Shown here: piece after piece, positions 1 to 8,562 of the stretch
How positions within the stretch are numbered: position 1 is the stretch's first letter
Layout: each line of letters opens with the position of its first letter
NCBI RefSeq assembly: GCF_002836775.1
Contig: NZ_PJAQ01000066.1
Span: 558,001-622,000 of the forward strand
DNA: 64,000 nucleotides
Direction of reading: 5' to 3'
Origin: Colwellia sp. 12G3
Lineage (GTDB): Bacteria > Pseudomonadota > Gammaproteobacteria > Enterobacterales > Alteromonadaceae
Position numbers and translations under genes: made by a program
Notes under the pieces: model-generated
Told to the model about the DNA's origin: nothing
Seen by the model: the letters and a program-made list of their open reading frames with translations, nothing else
Databases searched by the model: none

Positions 1-1
1 A

Positions 2-937
2 GAAGTCTTCATTCTTGATGAAGCTGATCGTATGTTAGATATGGGCTTTATTCGTGATATTAAAAAGTTGATGACTGCTTTGCCAAAAGAACGTCAAAAT
101 TTACTCTTCTCGGCAACATTTTCACCTGATATTCGTGCCTTAGCTAAAGGTATGGTCAATAATCCATTAGAGATATCAGTTGATGCAGAAAATAGCACTG
201 CAGAAAAAGTGACTCAATGGTTAACAGCGGTTGATAAAAAGCGCAAACCAGCAGTGTTAACGCATTTAATAAAAGAAAATGATTGGCAACAAGTATTGGT
301 TTTCACAAAAACCAAACATGGTGCAAACAAGCTTACTAAGCACCTTGAAGCTGAAGGCTTAACTGCCGCGGCGATACACGGTAATAAAAGCCAAGGCGCA
401 CGTACAAAAGCCCTTGCTGCTTTTAAAGATGGTTCAGTGAAAATATTAGTAGCAACTGATATTGCAGCCCGTGGTATTGATATTGATTTGTTACCACAGG
501 TTGTTAATTTTGACCTACCTAATGTACCTGAGGATTATGTTCATCGTATTGGTAGAACAGCCCGTGCAGGTAATACCGGACAAGCATTGTCTCTAGTGTG
601 TGCCGACGAATTAGATTTATTGTGGGGCATTGAACATGTTATTCAGCAACACATCGAACGAAAAGTTATTGAAGAATTTATACCTGCCAATGAGTTAGGT
701 GAATCCCGTGCTATCAAACCTTTAAAACAAGGTAAGCCACCAAAGTCTGGCAAGCATCAAGAGGCAGGTAAGGGCAGAGTTGAGCACAAAGATGGTCAAC
801 GTTCTGGTCGTAATGCTAATGGTAACAATACCAGTAGCAATAAAGCAAAACCGGGCAATGATTCTTCTAGACGTAAAAAACCTGAATATGATGGTTCTGG
901 ACCTAAACCACGCAGAGCAATACGCCCTACAAAATAA
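2..937 (+). CDS. rhlE: DEAD-box RNA helicase, RhlE-like (5' end outside window)
   Basis: This is the C-terminal part of an ATP-dependent RNA helicase; reading in frame from base 2 gives [15 protein letters not shown], so the gene starts before the window and an internal ATG at 32 is not the true start. Visible motifs are motif II (DEAD, bases 17-28), motif III SAT in 'LLFSATFS', and motif VI '[10 protein letters not shown]' at the end of RecA domain 2. The last roughly 80 residues are a low-complexity Lys/Gly/Asn/Ser-rich basic tail, as in RhlE and related cold-induced helicases, probably aiding RNA binding. The role is inferred from family: remodelling of rRNA or mRNA structure, useful at low temperature. 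Family is certain; RhlE rather than another subfamily is likely from the [15 protein letters not shown] context. Confidence 0.9.
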   Translation, partial: EVFILDEADRMLDMGFIRDIKKLMTALPKERQNLLFSATFSPDIRALAKGMVNNPLEISVDAENSTAEKVTQWLTAVDKKRKPAVLTHLIKENDWQQVLVFTKTKHGANKLTKHLEAEGLTAAAIHGNKSQGARTKALAAFKDGSVKILVATDIAARGIDIDLLPQVVNFDLPNVPEDYVHRIGRTARAGNTGQALSLVCADELDLLWGIEHVIQQHIERKVIEEFIPANELGESRAIKPLKQGKPPKSGKHQEAGKGRVEHKDGQRSGRNANGNNTSSNKAKPGNDSSRRKKPEYDGSGPKPRRAIRPTK

Positions 938-973
938 TGGGTAGAATTGATTTACATAACTGATTCGATTATT

Positions 974-1021
974 AAAAAGCCTTATGACGAATAGCTAACA
1001 TTCTTCACAAGGCTTTTTTTT
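974..1021. terminator. Bidirectional terminator between rhlE and cobA
   Basis: The left arm AAAAAGCCTT is mirrored by AAGGCTTTTT, with further pairing through TGA..TCA and GAA..TTC around one mismatch and one bulge. A T-run follows on both strands, so it can end the helicase transcript on the plus strand and cobA on the minus strand, which converge here. Confidence 0.8.
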
Positions 1022-1063
1022 ATGCTAAATTTTGAGGCTCAACACCTTGAATAAATTAAAATA

Positions 1064-1855
1064 TTATGGAGTTAAGTAACCTAAATTAGTAAGTTGTTCA
1101 CTAGGGAATATACCCACCACATCACCAATAATAATTAAACTTGGGGGTGTTATCTTATGTAAAGCGACTAACTTGGTTAAATTGGCTAATGTACCCTTTA
1201 TCACTTGCTGGTCTTGATGGGTGCCTTTTCGAATCAAGGCCGCTGGTGTATTGGTATCACGACCCGCTTCTATCAGCTGAGCGGTGATGATTGGCAAACT
1301 TTTTATGCCCATGTAAAAAACAATGGTTTGTTCTTTATCATTTAATGCCTGCCAAGGTAGATCTAATGCACCATTATCTTGCACATGACCTGTTATAAAG
1401 GTGCAACTGCGGGCAACTTTTCGATGAGTTAACGGAATGCCAGCATAACTAGTACACGCAGAAGCTGCTGTCATGCCTGGAACTATGTGACAAGCAACGC
1501 CATGACTTAATAAAAATTGAGCTTCTTCAGAGCCTCGACCAAAGACAAAAGGATCTCCTCCTTTTAAACGAACAACTTTTTTACCCAATAAAGCATTATC
1601 AACCAGTAATTGATTAATACCATCTTGTGGAACTCTATGATCTGCTTGTTTTTTTCCTACATATATCTGTTGGCAAGTAATGGGTAGTAGCGCCATTATT
1701 GCTTTACTTACTAATCTATCATAAATAACAACTTCAGCTTGCTTGATAAAGCGATAGGCCTGTAAGGTAAGTAAGTCAGGATCTCCAGGTCCTGAGCCAA
1801 CTAGGGCAACTTCTCCAGCAATAAAGGCTTGTTTTGTGGTGTTCGTATTTTCCAT
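1064..1855 (-). CDS. cobA: Uroporphyrinogen-III C-methyltransferase (SUMT)
   Basis: The enzyme adds two SAM-derived methyl groups to uroporphyrinogen III to give precorrin-2, the branch point to siroheme and cobalamin. The 263-residue length matches single-domain SUMT proteins, not the longer CysG fusion. Seen in the sequence: the N-terminal 'VGSGPGDPDLLTL' loop typical of tetrapyrrole methylases, 'VVIYDRLVS', the 'RLKGGDPFVFGRGSEE' motif and 'VPGMTAASACTSYAGIPLTHR'. The start ATG at 1855 has AGAGAG just upstream. It is separated from suhB by a terminator, so it is probably a monocistronic unit. B12 genes lie elsewhere in the window, but nothing here shows a full cobalamin synthesis pathway, so siroheme supply is the safer role. 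Confidence 0.93.
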   Translation of the reverse strand: MENTNTTKQAFIAGEVALVGSGPGDPDLLTLQAYRFIKQAEVVIYDRLVSKAIMALLPITCQQIYVGKKQADHRVPQDGINQLLVDNALLGKKVVRLKGGDPFVFGRGSEEAQFLLSHGVACHIVPGMTAASACTSYAGIPLTHRKVARSCTFITGHVQDNGALDLPWQALNDKEQTIVFYMGIKSLPIITAQLIEAGRDTNTPAALIRKGTHQDQQVIKGTLANLTKLVALHKITPPSLIIIGDVVGIFPSEQLTNLGYLTP

Positions 1856-1904
1856 GAGCTCTCTTAATTCTATTCTTCTATTGACTACCTAGCTAACCTA
1901 AAGC

Positions 1905-1954
1905 AAAAAAGGCGCCACGTTACCTTTATTTAAAAAGATATCTGTGGCGCCTTT
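1905..1954 (-). terminator. Terminator downstream of suhB
   Basis: A perfect 11-bp inverted repeat, AAAGGCGCCAC at 1908-1918 and GTGGCGCCTTT at 1944-1954, has a 25-nt loop. On the minus strand it is followed by a run of six T, so it ends suhB transcription before cobA. Confidence 0.85.
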
Positions 1955-2038
1955 AAGTATAGCGTTCAATGTATACCCGTTACTATTAAAAGTGCTCTGA
2001 AACATGCATCTTGGTTAATAGCGGGTAACTATGCAAAA

Positions 2039-2842
2039 TTACTTGCTAAGAGCATCACCTAAATGTGGGCGAATTTCTTGTAAAACATCTTTCAATATAC
2101 GTGTGTTTGCTGCAACAATATTGCCTGAATTTGCATGATTATGACCGCCAGTAAAGTCAGTAACTAAACCACCTGCCTCAATCACTAATAATTCACCAGC
2201 AGCAGTATTAAATGGTTTAGTACCAATTTCGAAGAAACCATCAACACGCCCAGCTGCTACATAAGCAAGGTCAAGTGCAGTTGAACCTGCACGGCGTATA
2301 TCTGATGATTTTTGGAATAATGCTGAGAACATTGCCATATAAGCAAGGCTATGTTGTTTGTGCTTAATAGGGAAACCAGTCGCTAAGATAGTGCCTGAAA
2401 TTTCTTTGTTTTTATTTACACGGATTCGGAAACCGTTTAGTTGTGCACCTTTACCACGACTCGCTGAGAATAATTCTCCACGAATTGGATCAAATACAAC
2501 GGCTTGATCTAATTTGCCTTTAACTTTTAACGCAATTGAAACGGCAAAGTGTGGAATGCCTTTGATGAAGTTGGTTGTGCCATCTAGTGGATCAATAATC
2601 CACTGGTAATCGTCTTCACTGCCTTTTAAAACACCAGACTCTTCACCAATAATAGTGTGATTTGGATATGATTTACGAATAGTCTCGATAATGGCTTCTT
2701 CCGAGCTAATATCAACACTGGTGACGAAGTCGTTAGTGCCTTTTGATTCAATTTCAACTTTATCAAGTTGCTCCATAGAGCGAACGATAACTTTACCTGC
2801 TGTACGCGCTGCGCGCACGGCAATATTTAGCATGGGATGCAT
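2039..2842 (-). CDS. suhB: Inositol-1-monophosphatase family protein SuhB
   Basis: The 267-residue protein aligns end to end with E. coli SuhB from memory (same MHPMLNIAVRAAR start). Family members hydrolyse inositol monophosphate with Mg2+; E. coli SuhB also acts as a Nus-factor partner in rRNA antitermination, independent of catalysis. Seen: E67-E68, the signature DPLDGTTNF at 84-92 and the second signature GELLVIEAGG near 216-225. The residue before that, where the family has the Asp metal ligand (Trp-Asp in E. coli), is Phe211-Asn212, read directly as AAT on the minus strand. This may weaken phosphatase activity while leaving the RNA-polymerase role. It is divergent from trmJ, a conserved arrangement in gammaproteobacteria. 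Confidence 0.95.
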   Translation of the reverse strand: MHPMLNIAVRAARTAGKVIVRSMEQLDKVEIESKGTNDFVTSVDISSEEAIIETIRKSYPNHTIIGEESGVLKGSEDDYQWIIDPLDGTTNFIKGIPHFAVSIALKVKGKLDQAVVFDPIRGELFSASRGKGAQLNGFRIRVNKNKEISGTILATGFPIKHKQHSLAYMAMFSALFQKSSDIRRAGSTALDLAYVAAGRVDGFFEIGTKPFNTAAGELLVIEAGGLVTDFTGGHNHANSGNIVAANTRILKDVLQEIRPHLGDALSK

Positions 2843-3199
2843 AATAGAGTACCTATTTGTAAATAATTTTTAAAAGAACGATTCATTTCCAAGCAAACAT
2901 TGTCTTGGAAAATTGAGCGCGCAAATTATAGCAAAAATAAAAGCATTTAGCGATAAACTTATTTAAATGATGTTTAATAATTGAACTATTTGTTTAATTA
3001 CTTTCCTTTAGAGTGAAAAAAACTATTAAATAGCAAATTACCATAGATAAAAACCGGAAATATGCGTGCTTTTTGTTAGCCACAGCAGTACTCTTCTATG
3101 GTAGAATGTTAGCCATCTAGATGGGCTGTTAAAAGCAATAGGGCAATAAATTGTTTTCATTGTTATAACCCCCGAATAAGCAAACAAGAAGAGTAAACA
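2843..3199. other. Intergenic region between suhB and trmJ
   Basis: This 357-bp AT-rich stretch separates two divergent genes and must hold both promoters. I see a TAGAAT at 3102-3107 that could be a -10 box for trmJ, but no convincing -35 box at proper spacing. No ORF, terminator or strong inverted repeat is evident. Confidence 0.4.
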
Positions 3200-4021
3200 A
3201 TGTCAGATTCTCAACAAGGTTCTCAGCCAAGCAACACCACTGGTTCACTATTAGACCGCGTTAAAATTGTTTTAGTTAACACTTCAGACTGTCGAAATAT
3301 CGGTAGTGCAGCACGCGCAATGAAAACAATGGGATTAAGTCAGCTAATTTTAGTCGACCCTATTGAAATGCCTAATGGGCAAGCTCAAGCCATGGCAGCA
3401 GGGGCTACCGACGTTTTAGCTAATGCGAAAGTTGTTAGTACGCTAGCTGAAGCTATTGAAGATTGTGGCTTAGTTGTCGGTACAAGCGCCCGATCACGTA
3501 CATTACCTTGGCCTATGCTAGAGCCTAGAGGTTGTGGTGAAAAGATGATTTCTGAAGCACAAGAATATCCTGTCGCATTAGTCTTTGGTCGTGAAAATAG
3601 CGGCTTAACGAATGAAGAACTTCAGCTTTGTCATTTTCATGTTCAGATACCGGCGAACCCTGATTACAGTTCATTAAATTTAGCGATGGCAGTACAAACG
3701 TTAAGTTATGAAGTACGTACCAGTTATTTATTAGCACACGATCAAAATTATCAAGAACGTAGTACCGGTAATGGTAATTTAATTGCTAAACCTAAAAATG
3801 AAGATGATGAGCTCTATCCTGTTATAGAAGAAACAGAGCGTTTTTATGAGCACTTTGAAAAATCCCTTAAAGCGACAGGTTTTATTGTAGAAAATCACCC
3901 AGGTTTAGTCATGACTAAACTAAGACGCTTATTTAATCGTGCAAGACCAGATGTTAAAGAAATTAAGATGATGCGTGGGATTTTTGCCTCGATGGAAAGG
4001 TCCAGTAAAGAAAAGTCGTAA
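3200..4021 (+). CDS. trmJ: tRNA (cytidine/uridine-2'-O-)-methyltransferase TrmJ
   Basis: TrmJ methylates the ribose at position 32 of several tRNAs using SAM. The 273-residue protein shows the SPOUT fold hallmarks: the N-terminal '[21 protein letters not shown]' segment with the conserved Asn and Arg, '[14 protein letters not shown]' forming the trefoil-knot SAM loop, and '[17 protein letters not shown]' near residue 155. The C-terminal helical part (FYEHFEKSL...) is normal for TrmJ. A GAAGAGTAAACA ribosome-binding region precedes the ATG. It lies 32 bp ahead of cysE and in the same direction as the isc operon, the usual gammaproteobacterial order. Confidence 0.95.
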   Translation: MSDSQQGSQPSNTTGSLLDRVKIVLVNTSDCRNIGSAARAMKTMGLSQLILVDPIEMPNGQAQAMAAGATDVLANAKVVSTLAEAIEDCGLVVGTSARSRTLPWPMLEPRGCGEKMISEAQEYPVALVFGRENSGLTNEELQLCHFHVQIPANPDYSSLNLAMAVQTLSYEVRTSYLLAHDQNYQERSTGNGNLIAKPKNEDDELYPVIEETERFYEHFEKSLKATGFIVENHPGLVMTKLRRLFNRARPDVKEIKMMRGIFASMERSSKEKS

Positions 4022-4053
4022 CAGCCACTTAAAATACACAGAAGGAATGATTT

Positions 4054-4863
4054 ATGTTTAGCCGTATCAAAGAAGATATCAACAGTGTCTTTGATAGAGA
4101 TCCAGCCGCTCGTACCAGTTTTGAAGTTATTCTCAATTACCCGGGCTTACATGCCATTTGGATTCACCGATTAAGTCATAGATTATGGTGTGCTAATTGG
4201 AAATTATTAGCACGCGTTATTTCAACCTTCTCCCGTTGGTTAACGGGTATTGAAATACACCCTGGTGCTAAATTAGGTCGTCGCGTTTTCATTGACCATG
4301 GTATGGGCATTGTCATCGGCGAAACCGCCGAAGTAGGCAATGATGTCACGCTTTATCACGGTGTCACGTTAGGTGGAACGAGTTGGAAAGCGGGTAAACG
4401 TCATCCTACGCTAGAAGATAATGTTGTTATCGGTGCTGGCGCTCAAGTGCTTGGGCCAATAACCATAGGTAAGGGCGGTAAAGTTGGCTCTAACTCTGTT
4501 GTGGTTAAAGACTTACCCGCCAATGCTACAGCGGTTGGTATTCCGGGTAGAATTGTACCGGATAAACACAGTAAAGGTGAAGGTCAACAACGAGAAGAAG
4601 CGGCTAAAAAGTTTGGTTTTGATGCTTATGCGGTTTCACATGATAATCCAGATCCTGTGGCTAAAGCGATCGGCCGTTTACTTGATCATATGCATTTAAT
4701 GGACGATAGAGTCAGCGAACTTTGCAAAGAAATTAACCGCTTAGGTGGGGATATTTGCTCTAAGAATTTACCTGAGTTAAGAGTGGGTGAATTTGTCGAA
4801 GATGAGAAGGCGGCTGCACAACGTCGTGAAAGTAAAGTGGCCAGCTTTGATCCTGAAATTTAA
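4054..4863 (+). CDS. cysE: Serine O-acetyltransferase CysE
   Basis: CysE transfers acetyl from acetyl-CoA to L-serine, giving O-acetylserine, the committed step of cysteine synthesis. The 269-residue protein has an N-terminal helical domain and a left-handed beta-helix of hexapeptide repeats from about residue 70 ('[30 protein letters not shown]'). The catalytic Asp-His pair is in 'FIDHGMG' and the second His in 'LYHGVTLGG'. The position just upstream of iscR fits its role: cysteine is the sulfur donor for IscS. The tail is longer and more charged than in E. coli CysE. No terminator is visible after the stop, so some read-through into iscR is possible. Confidence 0.95.
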   Translation: MFSRIKEDINSVFDRDPAARTSFEVILNYPGLHAIWIHRLSHRLWCANWKLLARVISTFSRWLTGIEIHPGAKLGRRVFIDHGMGIVIGETAEVGNDVTLYHGVTLGGTSWKAGKRHPTLEDNVVIGAGAQVLGPITIGKGGKVGSNSVVVKDLPANATAVGIPGRIVPDKHSKGEGQQREEAAKKFGFDAYAVSHDNPDPVAKAIGRLLDHMHLMDDRVSELCKEINRLGGDICSKNLPELRVGEFVEDEKAAAQRRESKVASFDPEI

Positions 4864-4919
4864 CCTCGTTATTCTGTGTTAGCACCTTAATCTGTATGCA
4901 ACTGTTACGATTAAAAATA

Positions 4920-4944
4920 ATAGTTGAGTAAAATACTCAAGTAT
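4920..4944. promoter_or_regulatory. IscR type 1-like binding site 1
   Basis: The 25-bp site reads ATA-GTT-GAGTA-AAA-TACTC-AAG-TAT. It keeps the ATA..TAT ends, the central A/T triplet and near-perfect dyad symmetry of the IscR type 1 (Fe-S form) motif; GAGTA/TACTC replaces the consensus GACTR/YAGTC. It lies about 205 bp upstream of iscR, upstream of the two other sites. Autoregulation by holo-IscR is inferred from E. coli. Confidence 0.65.
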
Positions 4945-4974
4945 TGCTTTTCGCATAACATCTGTTGGTATATA

Positions 4975-4999
4975 ATACCTGAGTAAAGCGCTAGGGTAT
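4975..4999. promoter_or_regulatory. IscR type 1-like binding site 2
   Basis: The site reads ATA-CCT-GAGTA-AAG-CGCTA-GGG-TAT, with the same 25-bp frame as the type 1 consensus: ATA and TAT ends, CCT/GGG arms, and GAGTA in place of GACTR. It directly abuts site 3, as the paired IscR sites do at the E. coli iscR promoter. Confidence 0.65.
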
Positions 5000-5031
5000 T
5001 TACTTGACTAATTTGTAGGGTTATGTAAAAT
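5000..5031 (+). promoter_or_regulatory. IscR site 3 overlapping the likely isc promoter
   Basis: Bases 5000-5024 read TTA-CTT-GACTA-ATT-TGTAG-GGT-TAT, with an exact GACTA half. The TTGACT at 5005-5010 inside it is a good -35 box, with TAAAAT at 5026-5031 as a possible -10, though the 15-bp spacer is short. Overlap of the operator with the -35 box would let IscR repress by blocking RNA polymerase. The promoter call is weaker than the site call. Confidence 0.6.
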
Positions 5032-5148
5032 TGCCCAGCATTTGCAACACAAGGCATTTATTTGATGCTTTTTTGCAAATGGTTTTGATTCAGTCATACG
5101 ACTAAATTGATATTTTGAGTACACCAACATAGTGTTTGAGAACAGATT

Positions 5149-5655
5149 ATGAAACTTACCTCTAAAGGTCGTTACGCAGTTACTGCCATGTTAGATGTTA
5201 CTATTCATGCCGTGTCTGGACCTGTATCTCTGGCTGATATTTCAGAGCGCCAAGGCATATCTTTGTCGTATTTAGAGCAGCTTTTTTCTCGTTTACGTAA
5301 AGAAGGTCTTGTGACTAGTGTTCGCGGCCCAGGTGGCGGTTATCGTTTGGGTAGATGCTCAGCGCAAATTGCCGTTGCCGATGTTATTTATGCAGTGAAT
5401 GAAAGTGTTGATGCAACTAAGTGCTCGGGTAAAGGCAATTGCCAGGGTGGAGAACAATGTTTAACGCATTCCCTTTGGGAAGGGTTGAGCCAACGAATTG
5501 AAGAATTCTTGAGAAATATTACCTTATCCGAATTAGTCGCTAAGGGTGATGTACAAGAAGTTTCTAAGCGCCAAGATGAACTACATATCAATGCTCATAA
5601 AAGCATAGCCTTAGAAACATTAATAACCACTAAAAATGTAATGAACGACTGGTAA
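5149..5655 (+). CDS. iscR: Fe-S cluster assembly transcription factor IscR
   Basis: IscR is an Rrf2-family regulator that senses Fe-S status through a [2Fe-2S] cluster and represses its own operon when loaded. The 168-residue protein has an N-terminal winged helix ('[17 protein letters not shown]', recognition region '[20 protein letters not shown]', wing '[11 protein letters not shown]'). The cluster ligands Cys92, Cys98, Cys104 and His107 are all present. The last 20 residues are longer than in some orthologues. It is the first gene of the isc operon, with three IscR-like sites upstream and iscS 48 bp downstream. Confidence 0.97.
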   Translation: MKLTSKGRYAVTAMLDVTIHAVSGPVSLADISERQGISLSYLEQLFSRLRKEGLVTSVRGPGGGYRLGRCSAQIAVADVIYAVNESVDATKCSGKGNCQGGEQCLTHSLWEGLSQRIEEFLRNITLSELVAKGDVQEVSKRQDELHINAHKSIALETLITTKNVMNDW

Positions 5656-5703
5656 TAACTAGTCGCGTCGTATTAAAGATTTACCTTCGGAGAGTGTTAG
5701 CAA

Positions 5704-6918
5704 ATGAAGCTTCCTATATATTTTGATTACTCAGCTACTACACCAGTAGACAAGCGCGTAGCAGAAAAAATGATGCAGTACATGACCAACGATGGTCATT
5801 TTGGTAACCCTGCATCTCGTTCACATAAATTTGGCTGGCAAGCTGAAGAAGCGGTTGATATCGCTCGTAATCAAATTGCTGAGTTAATTAATGCTGACCC
5901 ACGTGAAATTGTTTTTACGTCAGGTGCTACTGAATCTAACAACCTTGCTATTAAAGGTGCAGCTAATTTCTATAATAAGAAAGGCAAGCACATTATTACC
6001 TGCAAAACTGAGCATAAAGCGGTATTAGATACCTGTCGTGAATTAGAGCGTCAAGGTTTTGAAGTAACGTATCTTGATCCGGAAGAAAACGGTTTAATTG
6101 ATTTAAATAAACTTAATGACGCTATGCGTGATGACACTATTTTAGTGAGTATCATGCAAGTAAATAATGAAATTGGTGTCATTCAAGACATCAACGAAAT
6201 TGGCGAAATGTGTCGTGCTCGTAAAATTATTTTTCATGTTGATGCCGCGCAAAGTGCCGGTAAAATTAATATCGACATGCAATCATTGAAAGTTGATTTA
6301 ATGTCAATTTCAGCACATAAAATGTACGGACCTAAAGGCATTGGCGCATTATATGTAAGCCGTAAGCCGCGTATACGTCTAGAAGCACAAACGCATGGTG
6401 GCGGACATGAACGCGGTATGCGTTCTGGTACCTTAGCTACCCATCAAATTGTTGGCATGGGTGAAGCGTGTCGAATAGCTAAAGAAGAAATGGCACAAGA
6501 TCAAGCACATGTTACAGCAATGCGCGATCGTTTATGGGCCGGTGTAAATAGCATGGAACAAGTATTTATTAACGGTGACCCTGATAAACGTTACCCAGGT
6601 AACTTGAATGTTAGTTTCAACTTTGTTGAAGGTGAGTCACTCATCATGGCATTGAAAGATTTGGCCGTATCTTCGGGCAGCGCATGTACATCAGCTAGCT
6701 TAGAGCCGTCTTATGTACTTCGAGCTTTAGGCTTAAATGATGAAATGGCACATAGCTCAATTCGTTTTAGCTTTGGTCGCTTTACTACGACAGAAGAAAT
6801 TGATTACGCAATTGACCTTATTAAGAATGCAATTGGTCACTTACGTGACATGTCACCGCTTTGGGAAATGTTCAAAGAAGGTATCGATTTAGATTCAATT
6901 GAATGGGCTGCTCACTAA
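5704..6918 (+). CDS. iscS: Cysteine desulfurase IscS
   Basis: IscS is a PLP enzyme that takes sulfur from cysteine as a persulfide and passes it to IscU and to tRNA thiolation partners. The length of 404 residues is the family norm. Seen: the PLP-binding Lys206 in '[10 protein letters not shown]', the '[10 protein letters not shown]' segment with the PLP-contacting Asp, and the mobile-loop catalytic Cys328 in '[14 protein letters not shown]'. A GGAGAG ribosome-binding site precedes the ATG. It is in the standard operon place between iscR and iscU. Confidence 0.98.
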   Translation: MKLPIYFDYSATTPVDKRVAEKMMQYMTNDGHFGNPASRSHKFGWQAEEAVDIARNQIAELINADPREIVFTSGATESNNLAIKGAANFYNKKGKHIITCKTEHKAVLDTCRELERQGFEVTYLDPEENGLIDLNKLNDAMRDDTILVSIMQVNNEIGVIQDINEIGEMCRARKIIFHVDAAQSAGKINIDMQSLKVDLMSISAHKMYGPKGIGALYVSRKPRIRLEAQTHGGGHERGMRSGTLATHQIVGMGEACRIAKEEMAQDQAHVTAMRDRLWAGVNSMEQVFINGDPDKRYPGNLNVSFNFVEGESLIMALKDLAVSSGSACTSASLEPSYVLRALGLNDEMAHSSIRFSFGRFTTTEEIDYAIDLIKNAIGHLRDMSPLWEMFKEGIDLDSIEWAAH

Positions 6919-6985
6919 GCGATTCATAGGCTAATGCCTATAATATAACGCTTAGTAAACAATTCATTATTTTAAATAACATTTA

Positions 6986-7017
6986 GTGTTAAATAGTTCC
7001 TAGGGATTATTTAACAC
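6986..7017 (+). other. Hairpin between iscS and iscU
   Basis: A perfect 10-bp inverted repeat (GTGTTAAATA at 6986-6995, TATTTAACAC at 7008-7017) encloses a 12-nt loop holding CCTAGG. It ends a few bases before the iscU ribosome-binding site AGGAG. There is no T-run, so it is not a terminator. It could protect or process the mRNA so that iscS and iscU-A-hscBA-fdx accumulate differently; this is inference. Confidence 0.55.
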
Positions 7018-7033
7018 AAGCTAGGAGAGTCAC

Positions 7034-7417
7034 ATGGCTTACAGCGAAAAAGTACTAGATCATTATGAGAATCCACGTAACGTAGGTTCAATGGATAAAA
7101 ACGATCCATCAGTAGCAACGGGTATGGTTGGCGCACCTGCGTGTGGCGATGTCATGAAGTTACAACTTAGAATTTCTGAAGACGGTATCATTGAAGATGC
7201 AAAATTCAAAACTTATGGTTGTGGATCTGCAATTGCTTCAAGCTCATTAGTAACTGAATGGGTAAAAGGTAAGTCAATTGAAGAAGCGGGTCAGATTAAA
7301 AATACTGCGATTGCTGAAGAGTTAGCTTTACCTCCAGTAAAAATTCATTGCTCTATTTTGGCCGAAGACGCTATTAAAGCAGCCATTGAAGATTATAAAT
7401 CCAAGCAAAGTAAATAA
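7034..7417 (+). CDS. iscU: Fe-S cluster scaffold protein IscU
   Basis: IscU is the scaffold on which [2Fe-2S] and [4Fe-4S] clusters are built before HscA/HscB-driven transfer. In this 127-residue protein the three cluster cysteines are Cys37 ('GAPACGDV'), Cys63 ('YGCGSA') and Cys106 ('KIHCSILA'), with Asp39 and His105 also present. The LPPVK peptide recognised by HscA is intact at residues 99-103. The start has an AGGAG box 7 bp upstream. It is followed by iscA after 11 bp. Confidence 0.98.
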   Translation: MAYSEKVLDHYENPRNVGSMDKNDPSVATGMVGAPACGDVMKLQLRISEDGIIEDAKFKTYGCGSAIASSSLVTEWVKGKSIEEAGQIKNTAIAEELALPPVKIHCSILAEDAIKAAIEDYKSKQSK

Positions 7418-7428
7418 CGGAGATAGCA

Positions 7429-7752
7429 ATGGCTGTTACCATGACTCCTGCTGCAGCTGAACGTGTTCAATCGTTCATGCAAAACCGTGGGAAAGGGCTT
7501 GGGCTTCGCTTAGGTATTAAAACCACTGGTTGTTCAGGTTTAGCCTATGTGCTGGAATTTGTTGATGATTTAAATGAAGATGATCAATTATTCAATATTG
7601 AAGATGTCAACATTATCATTGACGAGAAGAGTCTTGTTTATCTTGACGGCATTGAGCTCGACTTTGTTAAAGAAGGCTTGAATGAAGGCTTTAAATTCAC
7701 CAATCCTAACGCCAAAGGTGAGTGTGGGTGTGGTGAGTCGTTCAACGTCTAA
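7429..7752 (+). CDS. iscA: Iron-sulfur cluster assembly protein IscA
   Basis: IscA is an A-type carrier that binds iron or Fe-S clusters and helps deliver [4Fe-4S] clusters. The 107-residue length is exactly that of E. coli IscA, and the three conserved cysteines are at 35 ('TTGCSGLAY'), 99 and 101 ('GECGCGESF'). Translation is likely coupled to iscU by the short 11-bp gap holding a GGAG box. Confidence 0.97.
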   Translation: MAVTMTPAAAERVQSFMQNRGKGLGLRLGIKTTGCSGLAYVLEFVDDLNEDDQLFNIEDVNIIIDEKSLVYLDGIELDFVKEGLNEGFKFTNPNAKGECGCGESFNV

Positions 7753-7816
7753 GCTAATGTGTGATAACGAGTTCATCTCTTAGCTATTTTGCTCAGTTGC
7801 AGTGTTGAAAGTACTC

Positions 7817-7839
7817 ATTGACTAACGTCAACTCCGTGC
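7817..7839. repeat. Dispersed intergenic repeat, copy 1 (inside isc operon)
   Basis: The 23-bp string starting ATTGACTAACGTCAACT is identical to bases 33974-33996, another intergenic site. It begins with a small dyad, TTGAC-TAAC-GTCAA. Here it lies in the 183-bp gap between iscA and hscB, which contains no ORF. A related dyad without the rest lies at 12462-12475. Confidence 0.6.
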
Positions 7840-7935
7840 TTTCGCCTTGCCTCAGAGCAAACTATCGTTGAGCTGAATTCATTATGGCGAGATCACTTTG
7901 TAAGTGCCCGTCCATGTAAAATCAGAGTAAAAATT

Positions 7936-8463
7936 TTGAATTACTTTCAATTATTCAACATTGAAGTTTCCTTTGATGTCGATTTACAGCAACTTTCATT
8001 AAATTATCAAACCTTGCAAAAGACTGTGCATCCTGACAAGTTTGCCCATGCATCAGAGCAAGAGCAGCGAATTGCTGTACAAAAATCTGCACATATTAAC
8101 GACGCTTATCAAACACTTAAAAACCCATTACAACGTGCCCAATATATTCTTGTGCAACGTGGTGTAGCAATGCCGAACGAACAGCATTCTTTCCAAGATA
8201 CCAGTTTTTTAATGCGACAAATGGACTTGCGAGAAATGCTTGAAGACGTTAGACACTCTGGTGACGTTGATGCAGCATTGCTGGAAGTGCAAAGTGTTTT
8301 GTCGACAGAATACTTACAGCTTTCTCAGCTAATGAGAACGCAACTTAGTGAAAATAATGCAGCATCAAATAGTGCAGCATGCGATAATTTACGTAAATTA
8401 AAGTTTTATCAAAAGTTAAATGTTGAAGTGGACCGTCTTGAAGACAGTTTATTGGATGACTAG
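7936..8463 (+). CDS. hscB: Fe-S co-chaperone HscB
   Basis: HscB is the J-domain partner that brings IscU to HscA and stimulates its ATPase. The 175-residue protein has an N-terminal J domain with the diagnostic HPD at residues 32-34 ('TVHPDKFAHAS'), then a C-terminal three-helix bundle that binds IscU ('FLMRQMDLREMLEDVR'). The start is TTG at 7936, chosen because NYFQLFNIE aligns with the E. coli N-terminus (DYFTLFGLP) and no ATG lies nearby. The gap from iscA is larger than usual and carries a dispersed repeat, so hscB may be expressed less strongly than iscUA. Confidence 0.95.
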   Translation: MNYFQLFNIEVSFDVDLQQLSLNYQTLQKTVHPDKFAHASEQEQRIAVQKSAHINDAYQTLKNPLQRAQYILVQRGVAMPNEQHSFQDTSFLMRQMDLREMLEDVRHSGDVDAALLEVQSVLSTEYLQLSQLMRTQLSENNAASNSAACDNLRKLKFYQKLNVEVDRLEDSLLDD

Positions 8464-8562
8464 TGTGACTAGCAAACACTTCAACGTTAAAGACTTTTCA
8501 TTAAGCTAAGAACAAAACCTAAACTTGAATTTAACCTTAAACTAAATCATTGAAATAACATC

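Noticed and set aside
1064..1855. cobA as evidence for de novo B12 synthesis
   Set aside because: SUMT is also needed for siroheme, and the other B12 genes here are for uptake and adenosylation only.
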